The notes under the pieces are model-generated. The model saw only the letters and a program-made list of their open reading frames with translations. It did no database searches and was not told the DNA's origin. A stretch of 64,000 nt of DNA from Corella eumyota (lineage: Eukaryota > Chordata > Ascidiacea > Phlebobranchia > Corellidae): NCBI GenBank assembly GCA_963082875.1, contig OY720098.1, positions 14,694,001 to 14,758,000 of the forward strand, given 5' to 3'. Shown here piece after piece: positions 20,934 through 33,506 of the stretch. The translations under genes were made by a program, and so were the position numbers. The first letter of the stretch is position 1; each line of letters opens with the position of its first letter.

Positions 20934-20950
20934 GCACCACAAATGGAAAG
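20934..20950 (+). promoter_or_regulatory. Proximal sequence element (PSE) of U1 copy p7, representative of the whole array
   Basis: GCACCACAAATGGAAAG occupies -59 to -43 relative to the U1 start and fits the vertebrate snRNA PSE pattern TCACCNTNANTNAAAAG at its usual distance. Nearly the same block stands before every copy in the array; the main alternative is GGGAAG or AGGAAG at the 3' side. No TATA box lies near -30, in keeping with RNA polymerase II snRNA promoters. PSE identity rests on consensus match and position. Confidence 0.82.
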
Positions 20951-20992
20951 TTATAATTCATTCGGCTGCCGTCCGTTTGCGATGGATGCGGC

Positions 20993-21153
20993 ATACTTAC
21001 CTGACGAGGGTATTCACTGCGATCAGGCAGGCAGTGGGCCCAGGGCGAGGCTCAGTCATTGCACTTCGACTGAGCTGACCTCTGCGATTACCCCAAATGT
21101 GGGTAACTCGGTCGTATAATTTGTGATAGTGGGGTCTGCGTTCGCGCTAACCC
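20993..21153 (+). ncRNA. U1: U1 snRNA copy p7
   Basis: Class A', otherwise reference sequence. 5' end, loops I and II, Sm site and stem IV are all sound; used here as the promoter example. Confidence 0.97.
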
Positions 21154-21513
21154 TTTATTTTATTAATTTTGTGTGTTATTGATGTTTGCTGCCAAATATC
21201 GGTACCTACTTACTCTGTATGTTTGTTATATGTAACGTAATCTATCTAGTTAAGCAATATACATTTATTCTTAAGCTATACGCTAAACGTCGAAATATAA
21301 GAAAAAATGTTGCTTTGTTGGTTTGGATTAAATCCGATTCCATTTAGCTCGTAATCGAACGCCATGACCGGTATATGCCACTGTGGCGTCCTTTTTAAAA
21401 TTTATAGAAATAATAACATAAAAACCTGTTTAATTGTTAGAGAATATTTGCGCGAGCACCACAAATGGGAAGTTATAATTCATTGGCTGCCGTCCGTTTG
21501 CGATGGATGCGGC

Positions 21514-21674
21514 ATACTTACCTGACGAGGGTATTCACTGCGATCAGGCAGGCAGTGGGCCCAGGGCGAGGCTCAGTCATTGCACTTCGACTGAGCTGAC
21601 CTCTGCGATTACCCCAAATGTGGGTAACTCGGTCGTATAATTTGTGATAGTGGGGTCTGCGTTCGCGCTAACCC
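21514..21674 (+). ncRNA. U1: U1 snRNA copy p8
   Basis: Class A', apparently sound. The segment between PSE and RNA is 2 nt shorter than in p7, so the PSE is slightly closer. Confidence 0.96.
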
Positions 21675-22015
21675 TTTATTTTATTAATTTTGTGTGATAA
21701 TGATGTTTGGTGCAAATACCGGTACCAACTTGCTGTTGCAGGTAATCTAGTTAAGCAATATACATTTATTCTTAAGCTATACGCTAAACGTCGAAATATA
21801 AGCAAAAATGTTGCTTTGTTGGTTTGGATTAAATCCGATTCCTTTTAGCTCGTAATCGAACGCCATGACCGGTATATGCCACTGTGGCGTCCTTTTTAAA
21901 ATTTATAGAAATAATAACATAAAAACCTGTTTAATTGTTAGAGAATATTTGCGCGAGCACCACAAATGGGAAGTTATAATTCATTGGGCAGCCGTCCGTT
22001 TGCGATGAATGCGGC

Positions 22016-22176
22016 ATACTTACCTGACGAGGGTCTTCACTGCGATCAGGCAGGCAGTGTGCCCAGGGCGAGGTTCAGCCATTGCACTTCGACTGAGCTG
22101 ACTTCTGCGATTACCCCAAATGTGGGTAACTCGGTCGTATAATTTGTGATAGTGGGGTTTGCGTTCGCGCTAACCC
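22016..22176 (+). ncRNA. U1: U1 snRNA copy p9 (class D)
   Basis: Class D: GUGUGCCC, GGUUCAGCC and GACUUC. 5' end, loops and Sm site are kept. Confidence 0.93.
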
Positions 22177-22537
22177 TTTATTTTATTAATTTTGTGTGTT
22201 ATTGATGTTTGTTGCAAATATCGGTACCTACTTACTCTATATGTTTGTTATATGTAACGTAATCTATCTAGTTAAGCAATATACATTTATTCTTAAGCTA
22301 TACGCAAAACGTCGAAATATAAACGAAAAGTGTTGCTTTGTTGATTTGGCTTAAATTCTATTTCTTTCAGCTCGTAATCGAATGCCATAACCGGTATACG
22401 CCACTGTGGTGTCCATTTTTAAATCAAAAAAAATAATTACATAAAAACCTGTTTAATTGTTAGAGAATATTTGCGCGAGCACCACAAATAGGAAGTTATA
22501 ATTCATTGGGCAGCCGTCCGTTTGCGATGTATGCGGC

Positions 22538-22698
22538 ATACTTACCTGACGAGGGTATTCAATGCAATCAGGCAGGCAGTGGGCCCAGGGCGAGGCTCAG
22601 TCATTGCAATTCGACTGAGCTGACTTCTGCGATTGCCCCAAATGTGGGTAACTCGGTCGTATAATTTGTGATAGTGGGGTCTGCGTTCGCGCTAACCT
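22538..22698 (+). ncRNA. U1: U1 snRNA copy p10 (class B)
   Basis: Class B; GAUUGCCCC in stem III and GACUUC. Short spacer lineage follows. Confidence 0.92.
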
Positions 22699-23039
22699 TT
22701 TATTTTATTAATTTTGTGTGATAATGATGTTTGGTGCAAATACCGGTACCAACTTGCTGTTGCTGGTAATCTAGTTAAGCAATATACATTTATTCTTAAG
22801 CTATACGCTAAACGTCGAAATATAAGCAAAAATGTTGCTTTGTTGGTTTGGATTAAATCCGATTCCTTTTAGCTCGTAATCAAACGCCATGACCGGTATA
22901 TGCCACTGTGGCCTCCTTTTTAAAATTTATAGAAATAATAACATAAAAACCTGTTTAATTGTTAGAGAATATTTGCGCGAGCACCACAAATGGGAAGTTA
23001 TAATTCATTGGGCAGCCGTCCGTTTGCGATGAATGCAGC

Positions 23040-23200
23040 ATACTTACCTGACGAGGGTCTTCACTGCGATCAGGCAGGCAGTGGCCCCAGGGCGAGGCTC
23101 AGTCATTGCACTTCGACTGAGCTGACCTCTGCGATTACCCCAAATGTGGGTAACTCGGTCGTATAATTTGTGATAATGGGGTCTGCGTTCGCGCTAACTC
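23040..23200 (+). ncRNA. U1: U1 snRNA copy p11
   Basis: Class A with GUGGCCCC, GAUAAUGG and a CUAACUC 3' end. Confidence 0.94.
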
Positions 23201-23561
23201 TTTATTTTATTAATTTTGTGTGTTATTGATGTTTGCTGCCAAATATCGGTACCTACTTACTCTGTATGTTTGTTATATGTAACGTAATCAATCTAGTTAA
23301 GCAATATACATTTATTCTTAAGCTATACGCTAAACGTCGAAATATAAGAAAAAATGTTGCTTTGTTGGTTTGGATTAAATCCGATTCCATTTAGCTCGTA
23401 ATCGAACGCCATGACCGGTATATGCCACTGTGGCGTCCTTTTTAAAATTTATAGAAATAATAACATAAAAACCTGTTTAATTGTTAGAGAATATTTGTGC
23501 GAGCACCACAAATGGAAAGTTATAATTCATTCGGCTGCCGTCCGTTTGCGATGGATGCGGC

Positions 23562-23722
23562 ATACTTACCTGACGAGGGTATTCACTGCGATCAGGCAGG
23601 CAGTGGGCCCAGGGCGAGGCTCAGTCATTGCACTTCGACTGAGCTGACCTCTGCGATTACCCCAAATGTGGGTAACTCGGTCGTATAATTTGTGATAGTG
23701 GGGTCTGCGTTCGCGCTAACCC
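23562..23722 (+). ncRNA. U1: U1 snRNA copy p12
   Basis: Class A', same RNA as p7 but with the other upstream spacer lineage. Confidence 0.96.
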
Positions 23723-24083
23723 TTTATTTTATTAATTTTGTGTGTTATTGATGTTTGCTGCCAAATATCGGTACCTACTTACTCTGTATGTTTGTTATAT
23801 GTAACGTAATCTATCTAGTTAAGCAATATACATTTATTCTTAAGCTATACGCTAAACGTCGAAATATAAGAAAAAATGTTGCTTTGTTGGTTTGGATTAA
23901 ATCCGATTCCATTTAGCTCGTAATCGAACGCCATGACCGGTATATGCCACTGTGGCGTCCTTTTTAAAATTTATAGAAATAATAACATAAAAACCTGTTT
24001 AATTGTTAGAGAATATTTGCGCGAGCACCACAAATGGGAAGTTATTATTCATTGGGCAGCAGTCCGTTTGCGATGAATGCGGC

Positions 24084-24244
24084 ATACTTACCTGACGAGG
24101 GTCTTCACTGCGATCAGGCAGGCAGTGGTCCCAGGGCGAGGCTCAGTCATTGCACTTCGATTGAGCTGACCTCTGCGATTACCCCAAATGTGGGTAACTC
24201 GGTCGTATAATTTGTGATTGTGGGGTCTGCGTTCGCGCTAACCC
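24084..24244 (+). ncRNA. U1: U1 snRNA copy p13
   Basis: Class A with GUGGUCCC, GAUUG in stem II and GUGAUUGUGG after the Sm site. Confidence 0.94.
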
Positions 24245-24602
24245 TTTATTTTATTAATTTTGTGTGTTATTGATGTTTGTTGCAAATATCGGTACTTACT
24301 TACTGTATGTTTGTTGTATGTAACATAATTTATCTAGTTAAGCAATATACATTTATTCTTAAGCTATATGCAAAACGTCGAAATATAAGCGATAAGTGTT
24401 GCTTTGTTGATTTGGCTTAAATCCGATTTCTTTCAGCTCGTATTCGAATGCCATGACCGGTATATGCCACTGTGGCGTCCTTTTTCAAATCAAAAAAAAG
24501 AATTACATAAAAACCTGTTTAATTGTTAGAGAATATTTGTGCGAGCACCACAAATGGAAAGTTATAATTCATTGGCTGCCGTCCGTTTGCGATGGATGCG
24601 GC

Positions 24603-24763
24603 ATACTTACCTGACGAGGGTATTCACTGCGATCAGGCAGGCAGTGGGCCCAGGGCGAGGCTCAGTCATTGCACTTCGACTGAGCTGACCTCTGCGATTA
24701 CCCCAAATGTGGGTAACTCGGTCGTATAATTTGTGATAGTGGGGTCTGCGTTCGCGCTAACCC
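24603..24763 (+). ncRNA. U1: U1 snRNA copy p14
   Basis: Class A', apparently sound; six units after p8 in the 3,089-bp repeat. Confidence 0.96.
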
Positions 24764-25104
24764 TTTATTTTATTAATTTTGTGTGATAATGATGTTTGGT
24801 GCAAATACCGGTACCAACTTGCTGTTGCAGGTAATCTAGTTAAGCAATATACATTTATTCTTAAGCTATACGCTAAACGTCGAAATATAAGCAAAAATGT
24901 TGCTTTGTTGGTTTGGATTAAATCCGATTCCTTTTAGCTCGTAATCGAACGCCATGACCGGTATATGCCACTGTGGCGTCCTTTTTAAAATTTATAGAAA
25001 TAATAACATAAAAACCTGTTTAATTGTTAGAGAATATTTGCGCGAGCACCACAAATGGGAAGTTATAATTCATTGGGCAGCCGTCCGTTTGCGATGAATG
25101 CGGC

Positions 25105-25265
25105 ATACTTACCTGACGAGGGTCTTCACTGCGATCAGGCAGGCAGTGTGCCCAGGGCGAGGTTCAGCCATTGCACTTCGACTGAGCTGACTTCTGCGAT
25201 TACCCCAAATGTGGGTAACTCGGTCGTATAATTTGTGATAGTGGGGTTTGCGTTTGCGCTAACCC
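25105..25265 (+). ncRNA. U1: U1 snRNA copy p15 (class D)
   Basis: Class D, partner of p9; stem IV loop reads GCGUUUGCGC. Confidence 0.92.
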
Positions 25266-25626
25266 TTTATTTTATTAATTTTGTGTGTTATTGATGTTTG
25301 TTGCAAATATCGGTACCTACTTACTCTATATGTTTGTTATATGTAACGTAATCTATCTAGTTAAGCAATATACATTTATTCTTAAGCTATACGCAAAACG
25401 TCGAAATATAAACGAAAAGTGTTGCTTTGTTGATTTGGCTTAAATCCTATTTCTTTCAGCTCGTAATCGAATGCCATAACCGGTATACGCCACTGTGGTG
25501 TCCATTTTTAAATCAAAAAAAATAATTACATAAAAACCTATTTAATTGTTAGAGAATATTTGCGCGAGCACCACAAATAGGAAGTTATAATTCATTGGGC
25601 AGCCGTCCGTTTGCGATGTATGCGGC

Positions 25627-25787
25627 ATACTTACCTGACGAGGGTATTCAATGCAATCAGGCAGGCAGTGGGCCCAGGGCGAGGCTCAGTCATTGCAATT
25701 CGACTGAGCTGACCTCTGCGATTGCCCCAAATGTGGGTAACTCGGTCGTATAATTTGTGATAGTGGGGTCTGCGTTCGCGCTAACCT
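25627..25787 (+). ncRNA. U1: U1 snRNA copy p16 (class B)
   Basis: Class B, partner of p10. One base differs in the upstream region (CCTATTTAATTG). Confidence 0.92.
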
Positions 25788-26128
25788 TTTATTTTATTAA
25801 TTTTGTGTGATAATGATGTTTGGTGCAAATACCGGTACCAACTTGCTGTTGCTGGTAATCTAGTTAAGCAATATACATTTATTCTTAAGCTATACGCTAA
25901 ACGTCGAAATATAAGCAAAAATGTTGCTTTGTTGGTTTGGATTAAATCCGATTCCTTTTAGCTCGTAATCAAACGCCATGACCGGTATATGCCACTGTGG
26001 CCTCCTTTTTAAAATTTATAGAAATAATAACATAAAAACCTGTTTAATTGTTAGAGAATATTTGCGCGAGCACCACAAATGGGAAGTTATAATTCATTGG
26101 GCAGCCGTCCGTTTGCGATGAATGCAGC

Positions 26129-26289
26129 ATACTTACCTGACGAGGGTCTTCACTGCGATCAGGCAGGCAGTGGCCCCAGGGCGAGGCTCAGTCATTGCAC
26201 TTCGACTGAGCTGACCTCTGCGATTACCCCAAATGTGGGTAACTCGGTCGTATAATTTGTGATAGTGGGGTCTGCGTTCGCGCTAACTC
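26129..26289 (+). ncRNA. U1: U1 snRNA copy p17
   Basis: Class A, partner of p11, with GUGGCCCC and a CUAACUC end. Confidence 0.94.
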
Positions 26290-26650
26290 TTTATTTTATT
26301 AATTTTGTGTGTTATTGATGTTTGCTGCCAAATATCGGTACCTACTTACTCTGTATGTTTGTTATATGTAACGTAATCAATCTAGTTAAGCAATATACAT
26401 TTATTCTTAAGCTATACGCTAAACGTCGAAATATAAGAAAAAATGTTGCTTTGTTGGTTTGGATTAAATCCGATTCCATTTAGCTCGTAATCGAACGCCA
26501 TGACCGGTATATGCCACTGTGGCGTCCTTTTTAAAATTTATAGAAATAATAACATAAAAACCTGTTTAATTGTTAGAGAATATTTGTGCGAGCACCACAA
26601 ATGGAAAGTTATAATTCATTCGGCTGCCGTCCGTTTGCGATGGATGCGGC

Positions 26651-26811
26651 ATACTTACCTGACGAGGGTATTCACTGCGATCAGGCAGGCAGTGGGCCCA
26701 GGGCGAGGCTCAGTCATTGCACTTCGACTGAGCTGACCTCTGCGATTACCCCAAATGTGGGTAACTCGGTCGTATAATTTGTGATAGTGGGGTCTGCGTT
26801 CGCGCTAACCC
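26651..26811 (+). ncRNA. U1: U1 snRNA copy p18
   Basis: Class A', partner of p12, apparently sound. Confidence 0.96.
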
Positions 26812-27172
26812 TTTATTTTATTAATTTTGTGTGTTATTGATGTTTGCTGCCAAATATCGGTACCTACTTACTCTGTATGTTTGTTATATGTAACGTAATC
26901 TATCTAGTTAAGCAATATACATTTATTCTTAAGCTATACGCTAAACGTCGAAATATAAGAAAAAATGTTGCTTTGTTGGTTTGGATTAAATCCGATTCCA
27001 TTTAGCTCGTAATCGAACGCCATGACCGGTATATGCCACTGTGGCGTCCTTTTTAAAATTTATAGAAATAATAACATAAAAACCTGTTTAATTGTTAGAG
27101 AATATTTGCGCGAGCACCACAAATGGGAAGTTATTATTCATTGGGCAGCAGTCCGTTTGCGATGAATGCGGC

Positions 27173-27333
27173 ATACTTACCTGACGAGGGTCTTCACTGC
27201 GATCAGGCAGCCAGTGGGCCCAGGGCGAGGCTCAGTCATTGCACTTCGATTGAGCTGACCTCTGCGATTACCCCAAATGTGGGTAACTCGGTCGTATAAT
27301 TTGTGATTGTGGGGTCTGCGTTCGCGCTAACCC
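27173..27333 (+). ncRNA. U1: U1 snRNA copy p19
   Basis: Class A, partner of p13, with GCAGCCAGUG in stem I. Confidence 0.94.
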
Positions 27334-27691
27334 TTTATTTTATTAATTTTGTGTGTTATTGATGTTTGTTGCAAATATCGGTACTTACTTACTGTATGTT
27401 TGTTGTATGTAACATAATTTATCTAGTTAAGCAATATACATTTATTCTTAGGCTATATGCAAAACGTCGAAATATAAGCGATAAGTGTTGCTTTGTTGAT
27501 TTGGCTTAAATCCGATTTCTTTCAGCTCGTATTCGAATGCCATGGCCGGTATATGCCACTGTGGCGTCCTTTTTCAAATCAAAAAAAAGAATTACATAAA
27601 AACCTGTTTAATTGTTAGAGAATATTTGTGCGAGCACCACAAATGGAAAGTTATAATTCATTGGCTGCCGTCCGTTTGCGATGGATGCGGC

Positions 27692-27852
27692 ATACTTACC
27701 TGACGAGGGTATTCACTGCGATCAGGCAGGCAGTCGGCCCAGGGCGAGGCTCAGTCATTGCACTTCGACTGAGCTGACCTCTGCGATTACCCCAAATGTG
27801 GGTAACTCGGTCGTATAATTTGTGATAGTGGGGTCTGCGTTCGCGCTAACCC
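27692..27852 (+). ncRNA. U1: U1 snRNA copy p20
   Basis: Class A', partner of p14, with CAGUCGGCCC. The left edge of the 12,375-bp duplicated block falls inside this gene. Confidence 0.95.
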
Positions 27853-28193
27853 TTTATTTTATTAATTTTGTGTGATAATGATGTTTGGTGCAAATACCGG
27901 TACCAACTTGCTGTTGCAGGTAATCTAGTTAAGCAATATACATTTATTCTTAAGCTATACGCTAAACGTCGAAATATAAGCAAAAATGTTGCTTTGTTGG
28001 TTTGGATTAAATCCGATTCCTTTTAGCTCGTAATCGAACGCCATGACCGGTATATGCCACTGTGGCGTCCTTTTTAAAATTTATAGAAATAATAACATAA
28101 AAACCTGTTTAATTGTTAGAGAATATTTGCGCGAGCACCACAAATGGGAAGTTATAATTCATTGGGCAGCCGTCCGTTTGCGATGAATGCGGC

Positions 28194-28354
28194 ATACTTA
28201 CCTGACGAGGGTCTTCACTGCGATCAGGCAGGCAGTGTGCCCAGGGCGAGGTTCAGCCATTGCACTTCGACTGAGCTGACTTCTGCGATTACCCCAAATG
28301 TGGGTAACTCGGTCGTATAATTTGTGATAGTGGGGTTTGCGTTCGCGCTAACCC
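28194..28354 (+). ncRNA. U1: U1 snRNA copy p21 (class D)
   Basis: Class D; first full gene of the 12,375-bp block. Confidence 0.93.
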
Positions 28355-28715
28355 TTTATTTTATTAATTTTGTGTGTTATTGATGTTTGTTGCAAATATC
28401 GGTACCTACTTACTCTATATGTTTGTTATATGTAACGTAATCTATCTAGTTAAGCAATATACATTTATTCTTAAGCTATACGCAAAACGTCGAAATATAA
28501 ACGAAAAGTGTTGCTTTGTTGATTTGGCTTAAATCCTATTTCTTTCAGCTCGTAATCGAATGCCATAACCGGTATACGCCACTGTGGTGTCCATTTTTAA
28601 ATCAAAAAAAATAATTACATAAAAACCTGTTTAATTGTTAGAGAATATTTGCGCGAGCACCACAAATAGGAAGTTATAATTCATTGGGCAGCCGTCCGTT
28701 TGCGATGTATGCGGC

Positions 28716-28876
28716 ATACTTACCTGACGAGGGTAATCAATGCAATCAGGCAGGCAGTGGGCCCAGGGCGAGGCTCAGTCATTGCAATTCGACTGAGCTG
28801 ACCTCTGCGATTGCCCCAAATGTGGGTAACTCGGTCGTATAATTTGTGATAGTGGGGTCTGCGTTCGCGCTAACCT
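28716..28876 (+). ncRNA. U1: U1 snRNA copy p22 (class B)
   Basis: Class B with GUAAUCAAUGC in stem I. Confidence 0.92.
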
Positions 28877-29217
28877 TTTATTTTATTAATTTTGTGTGAT
28901 AATGATGTTTGGTGCAAATACCGGTACCAACTTGCTGTTGCAGGTAATCTAGTTAAGCAATATACATTTATTCTTAAGCTATACGCTAAACGTCGAAATA
29001 TAAGCAAAAATGTTGCTTTGTTGGTTTGGATTAAATCCGATTCCTTTTAGCTCGTAATCGAACGCCATGACCGGTATATGCCACTGTGGCGTCCTTTTTA
29101 AAATTTATAGAAATAATAACATAAAAACCTGTTTAATTGTTAGAGAATATTTGCGCGAGCACCACAAATGGGAAGTTATAATTCATTGGGCAGCCGTCCG
29201 TTTGCGATGAATGCGGC

Positions 29218-29378
29218 ATACTTACCTGACGAGGGTCTTCACTGCGATCAGGCAGGCAGTTTGCCCAGGGCGAGGTTCAGCCATTGCACTTCGACTGAGC
29301 TGACTTCTGCGATTACCCCAAATGTGGGTAACTCGGTCGTATAATTTGTGATAGTGGGGTTTGCGTTCGCGCTAACCC
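29218..29378 (+). ncRNA. U1: U1 snRNA copy p23 (class D)
   Basis: Class D with CAGUUUGCCC. Confidence 0.92.
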
Positions 29379-29739
29379 TTTATTTTATTAATTTTGTGTG
29401 TTATTGATGTTTGTTGCAAATATCGGTACCTACTTACTCTATATGTTTGTTATATGTAACGTAATCTATCTAGTTAAGCAATATACATTTATTCTTAAGC
29501 TATACGCAAAACGTCGAAATATAAACGAAAAGTGTTGCTTTGTTGATTTGGCTTAAATCCTATTTCTTTCAGCTCGTAATCGAATGCCATAACCGGTATA
29601 TGCCACTGTGGTGTCCATTTTTAAATCAAAAAAAATAATTACATAAAAACCTGTTTAATTGTTAGAGAATATTTGCGCGAGCACCACAAATAGGAAGTTA
29701 TAATTCATTGGGCAGCCGTCCGTTTGCGATGTATGCGGC

Positions 29740-29900
29740 ATACTTACCTAACGAGGGTATTCAATGCAATCAGGCAGGCAGTGGGCCCAGGGCGAGGCTC
29801 AGTCATTGCAATTCGACTGAGCTGACCTCTGCGATTGCCCCAAATGTGGGTAACTCGGTCGTATAATTTGTGATAGTGGGGTCTGCGTTCGCGCTAACCT
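29740..29900 (+). ncRNA. U1: U1 snRNA copy p24 (class B, nt 11 changed)
   Basis: Class B whose 5' end reads AUACUUACCUA, changing the base that pairs with intron position -3. Confidence 0.91.
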
Positions 29901-30241
29901 TTTATTTTATTAATTTTGTGTGATAATGATGTTTGGTGCAAATACCGGTACCAACTTGCTGTTGCAGGTAATCTAGTTAAGCAATATACATTTATTCTTA
30001 AGCTATACGCTAAACGTCGAAATATAAGCAAAAATGTTGCTTTGTTGGTTTGGATTAAATCCGATTCCTTTTAGCTCGTAATCAAACGCCATGACCGGTA
30101 TATGCCACTGTGGCCTCCTTTTTAAAATTTATAGAAATAATAACATAAAAACCTGTTTAATTGTTAGAGAATATTTGCGCGAGCACCACAAATGGGAAGT
30201 TATAATTCATTGGGCAGCCGTCCGTTTGCGATGAATGCAGC

Positions 30242-30401
30242 ATACTTACCTGACGAGGGTCTTCACTGCGATCAGGCAGGCAGTGGCCCAGGGCGAGGCT
30301 CAGTCATTGCACTTCGACTGAGCTGACCTCTGCGATTACCCCAAATGTGGGTAACTCGGTCGTATAATTTGTGATAGTGGGGTCTGCGTTCGCGCTAACT
30401 C
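30242..30401 (+). ncRNA. U1: U1 snRNA copy p25
   Basis: Class A, 160 nt because one base is missing in GUGGCCCAGG; CUAACUC end. Confidence 0.92.
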
Positions 30402-30760
30402 TTTATTTTATTAATTTTGTGTGTTATTGATGTTTGTTGCAAATATCGGTACCTACTTACTGTATGTTTGTTGTATGTAACGTAAATCTATCTAGTTAAG
30501 CAATATACATTTATTCTTAAGCTATACGCAAAACGTCGAAATATAAGCAAAAGTGTTGCTTTGTTGATTTGGCTTAAATCCGATTTCTTTCAGCTCGTAT
30601 TCGAATGCCATGACCGGTATATGCCACTGTGGCGTCCTTTTTCAAATCAAAAAAAATAATTACATAAAAACCTGTTTAATTGTTAGAGAATATTTGCGCG
30701 AGCACCACAAATGGGAAGTTATTATTCATTTGACAGCCGTCCGTTTGCGATGTATGCAGC

Positions 30761-30921
30761 ATACTTACCTGACGAGGGTCTTCACTGCAATCAGGCAGGC
30801 AGTGGGCCCAGGGCGAGGCTCAGTCATTGCACTTCGACTGAGCTGACCTCTGCGATTACCCAAAATGTGGGTAACTCGGTCGTATAATTTGTGATAGTGG
30901 GGTCTGCGTTCGCGCTAACCC
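30761..30921 (+). ncRNA. U1: U1 snRNA copy p26
   Basis: Class A with loop I AAUCAGGCAG and stem-loop III ACCCAAAAUGUGGGU. Confidence 0.93.
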
Positions 30922-31280
30922 TTTATTTTATTAATTTTGTGTGTTATTGATGTTTGTTGCAAATATCGGTACCTACTTACTGTATGTTTGTTGTATGTAA
31001 CATAATTTATCTAGTTAAGCAATATACATTTATTCTTAAGCTATATGCAAAACGTCGAAATACAAGCGAAAAGTGTTGCTTTGTTGATTTGGCTTAAATC
31101 CGATTTCTTTCAGCTCGTATTCGAATGCCATGACCGGTATATGCCACTGTGGCGTCCTTTTTCAAATCAAAAAAAAGAATTACATAAAAACCTGTTTAAT
31201 TGTTAGAGAATATTTGTGCGAGCACCACAAATGGAAAGTTATAATTCATTCGGCTGCCGTCCGTTTGCGATGGATGCGGC

Positions 31281-31441
31281 ATACTTACCTGACGAGGGTA
31301 TTCACTGCGATCAGGCAGGCAGTGGGCCCAGGGCGAGGCTCAGTCATTGCACTTCGACTGAGCTGACCTCTGCGATTACCCCAAATGTGGGTAACTCGGT
31401 CGTATAATTTGTGATAGTGGGGTCTGCGTTCGCGCTAACCC
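31281..31441 (+). ncRNA. U1: U1 snRNA copy p27
   Basis: Class A', identical RNA to p7 as far as I can see. Confidence 0.96.
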
Positions 31442-31802
31442 TTTATTTTATTAATTTTGTGTGTTATTGATGTTTGCTGCCAAATATCGGTACCTACTTA
31501 CTCTGTATGTTTGTTATATGTAACGTAATCTATCTAGTTAAGCAATATACATTTATTCTTAAGCTATACGCTAAACGTCGAAATATAAGAAAAAATGTTG
31601 CTTTGTTGGTTTGGATTAAATCCGATTCCATTTAGCTCGTAATCGAACGCCATGACCGGTATATGCCACTGTGGCGTCCTTTTTAAAATTTATAGAAATA
31701 ATAACATAAAAACCTGTTTAATTGTTAGAGAATATTTGCGCGAGCACCACAAATGGGAAGTTATTATTCATTGGGCAGCAGTCCGTTTGCGATGAATGCG
31801 GC

Positions 31803-31963
31803 ATACTTACCTGACGAGGGTCTTCACTGCGATCAGGCAGGCAGTGGGCCCAGGGCGAGGCTCAGTCATTGCACTTCGATTGAGCTGACCTCTGCGATTA
31901 CCCCAAATCTGGGTAACTCGGTCGTATAATTTGTGATTGTGGGGTCTGCGTTCGCGCTAACCC
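31803..31963 (+). ncRNA. U1: U1 snRNA copy p28
   Basis: Class A with GAUUG in stem II, CAAAUCUGGG in stem-loop III and GUGAUUGUGG. Confidence 0.93.
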
Positions 31964-32321
31964 TTTATTTTAGTAATTTTGTGTGTTATTGATGTTTGTT
32001 GCAAATATCGGTACCTACTTACTGTATGTTTGTTGTATGTAACATAATTTATCTGGTTAAGCAATATACATTTATTCTTAAGCTATATGCAAAACGTCGA
32101 AATATAAGCGATAAGTGTTGCTTTGTTGATTTGGCTTAAATCCGATTTCTTTCAGCTCGTATTCGAATGCCATGACCGGTATATGCCACTGTGGCGTCCT
32201 TTTTCAAATCAAAAAAAAGAATTACATAAAAACCTGTTTAATTGTTAGAGAATATTTGTGCGAGCACCACAAATGGAAAGTTATAATTCATTGGCTGCCG
32301 TCCGTTTGCGATGGATGCGGC

Positions 32322-32482
32322 ATACTTACCTGACGAGGGTATTCACTGCGATCAGGCAGGCAGTGGGCCCAGGGCGAGGCTCAGTCATTGCACTTCGACT
32401 GAGCTGACCTCTGCGATTACCCCAAATGTGGGTAACTCGGTCGTATAATTTGTGATATTGGGGTCTGCGTTCGCGCTAACCC
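32322..32482 (+). ncRNA. U1: U1 snRNA copy p29
   Basis: Class A' with GUGAUAUUGGGG before stem IV. Confidence 0.94.
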
Positions 32483-32823
32483 TTTATTTTATTAATTTTG
32501 TGTGATAATGATGTTTGGTGCAAATACCGGTACCAACTTGCTGTTGCAGGTAATCTAGTTAAGCAATATACATTTATTCTTAAGCTATACGCTAAACGTC
32601 GAAATATAAGCAAAAATGTTGCTTTGTTGGTTTGGATTAAATCCGATTCCTTTTAGCTCGTAATCGAACGCCATGACCGGTATATGCCACTGTGGCGTCC
32701 TTTTTAAAATTTATAGAAATAATAACATAAAAACCTGTTTAATTGTTAGAGAATATTTGCGCGAGCACCACAAATGGGAAGTTATAATTCATTGGGCAGC
32801 CGTCCGTTTGCCATGAATGCGGC

Positions 32824-32984
32824 ATACTTACCTGACGAGGGTCTTCACTGCGATCAGGCAGGCAGTGTGCCCAGGGCGAGGTTCAGCCATTGCACTTCGA
32901 CTGAGCCGACTTCTGCGATTACCCCAAATGTGGGTAACTCGGTCGTATAATTTGTGATAGTGGGGTTTGCGTTCGCGCTAACCC
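32824..32984 (+). ncRNA. U1: U1 snRNA copy p30 (class D)
   Basis: Class D with GAGCCGACUUC. Confidence 0.92.
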
Positions 32985-33345
32985 TTTATTTTATTAATTT
33001 TGTGTGTTATTGATGTTTGTTGCAAATATCGGTACCTACTTACTCTATATGTTTGTTATATGTAACGTAATCTATCTAGTTAAGCAATATACATTTATTC
33101 TTAAGCTATACGCAAAACGTCGAAATATAAACGAAAAGTGTTGCTTTGTTGATTTGGCTTAAATCCTATTTCTTTCAGCTCGTAATCGAATGCCATAACC
33201 GGTATACGCCACTGTGGTGTCCATCTTTAAATCAAAAAAAATAATTACATAAAAACCTGTTTAATTGTTAGAGAATATTTGCGCGAGCACCACAAATAGG
33301 AAGTTATAATTCATTGGGCAGCCATCCGTTTGCGATGTATGCGGC

Positions 33346-33506
33346 ATACTTACCTGACGAGGGTATTCAATGCAATCAGGCAGGCAGTGGGCCCAGGGCG
33401 AGACTCAGTCATTGCAATTCGACTGAGCTGACCTCTGCGATTGCCCCAAATGTGGGTAACTCGGTCGTATAATTTGTGATAGTGGGGTCTGCGTTCGCGC
33501 TAACCT
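33346..33506 (+). ncRNA. U1: U1 snRNA copy p31 (class B)
   Basis: Class B with GCGAGACUCAG at stem II. Confidence 0.92.

Larger units (their letters stand above)
21514..28354. repeat. 3,089-bp higher-order repeat (six U1 units)
   Basis: Copies p8-p15 match p14-p21 at an exact offset of 3,089 bp and share class order and private changes (for example D, B, A, A', A, A' in p9-p14 and again in p15-p20). A shorter two-unit repeat of 1,024 bp (p21-p22 versus p23-p24) follows. Confidence 0.88.
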
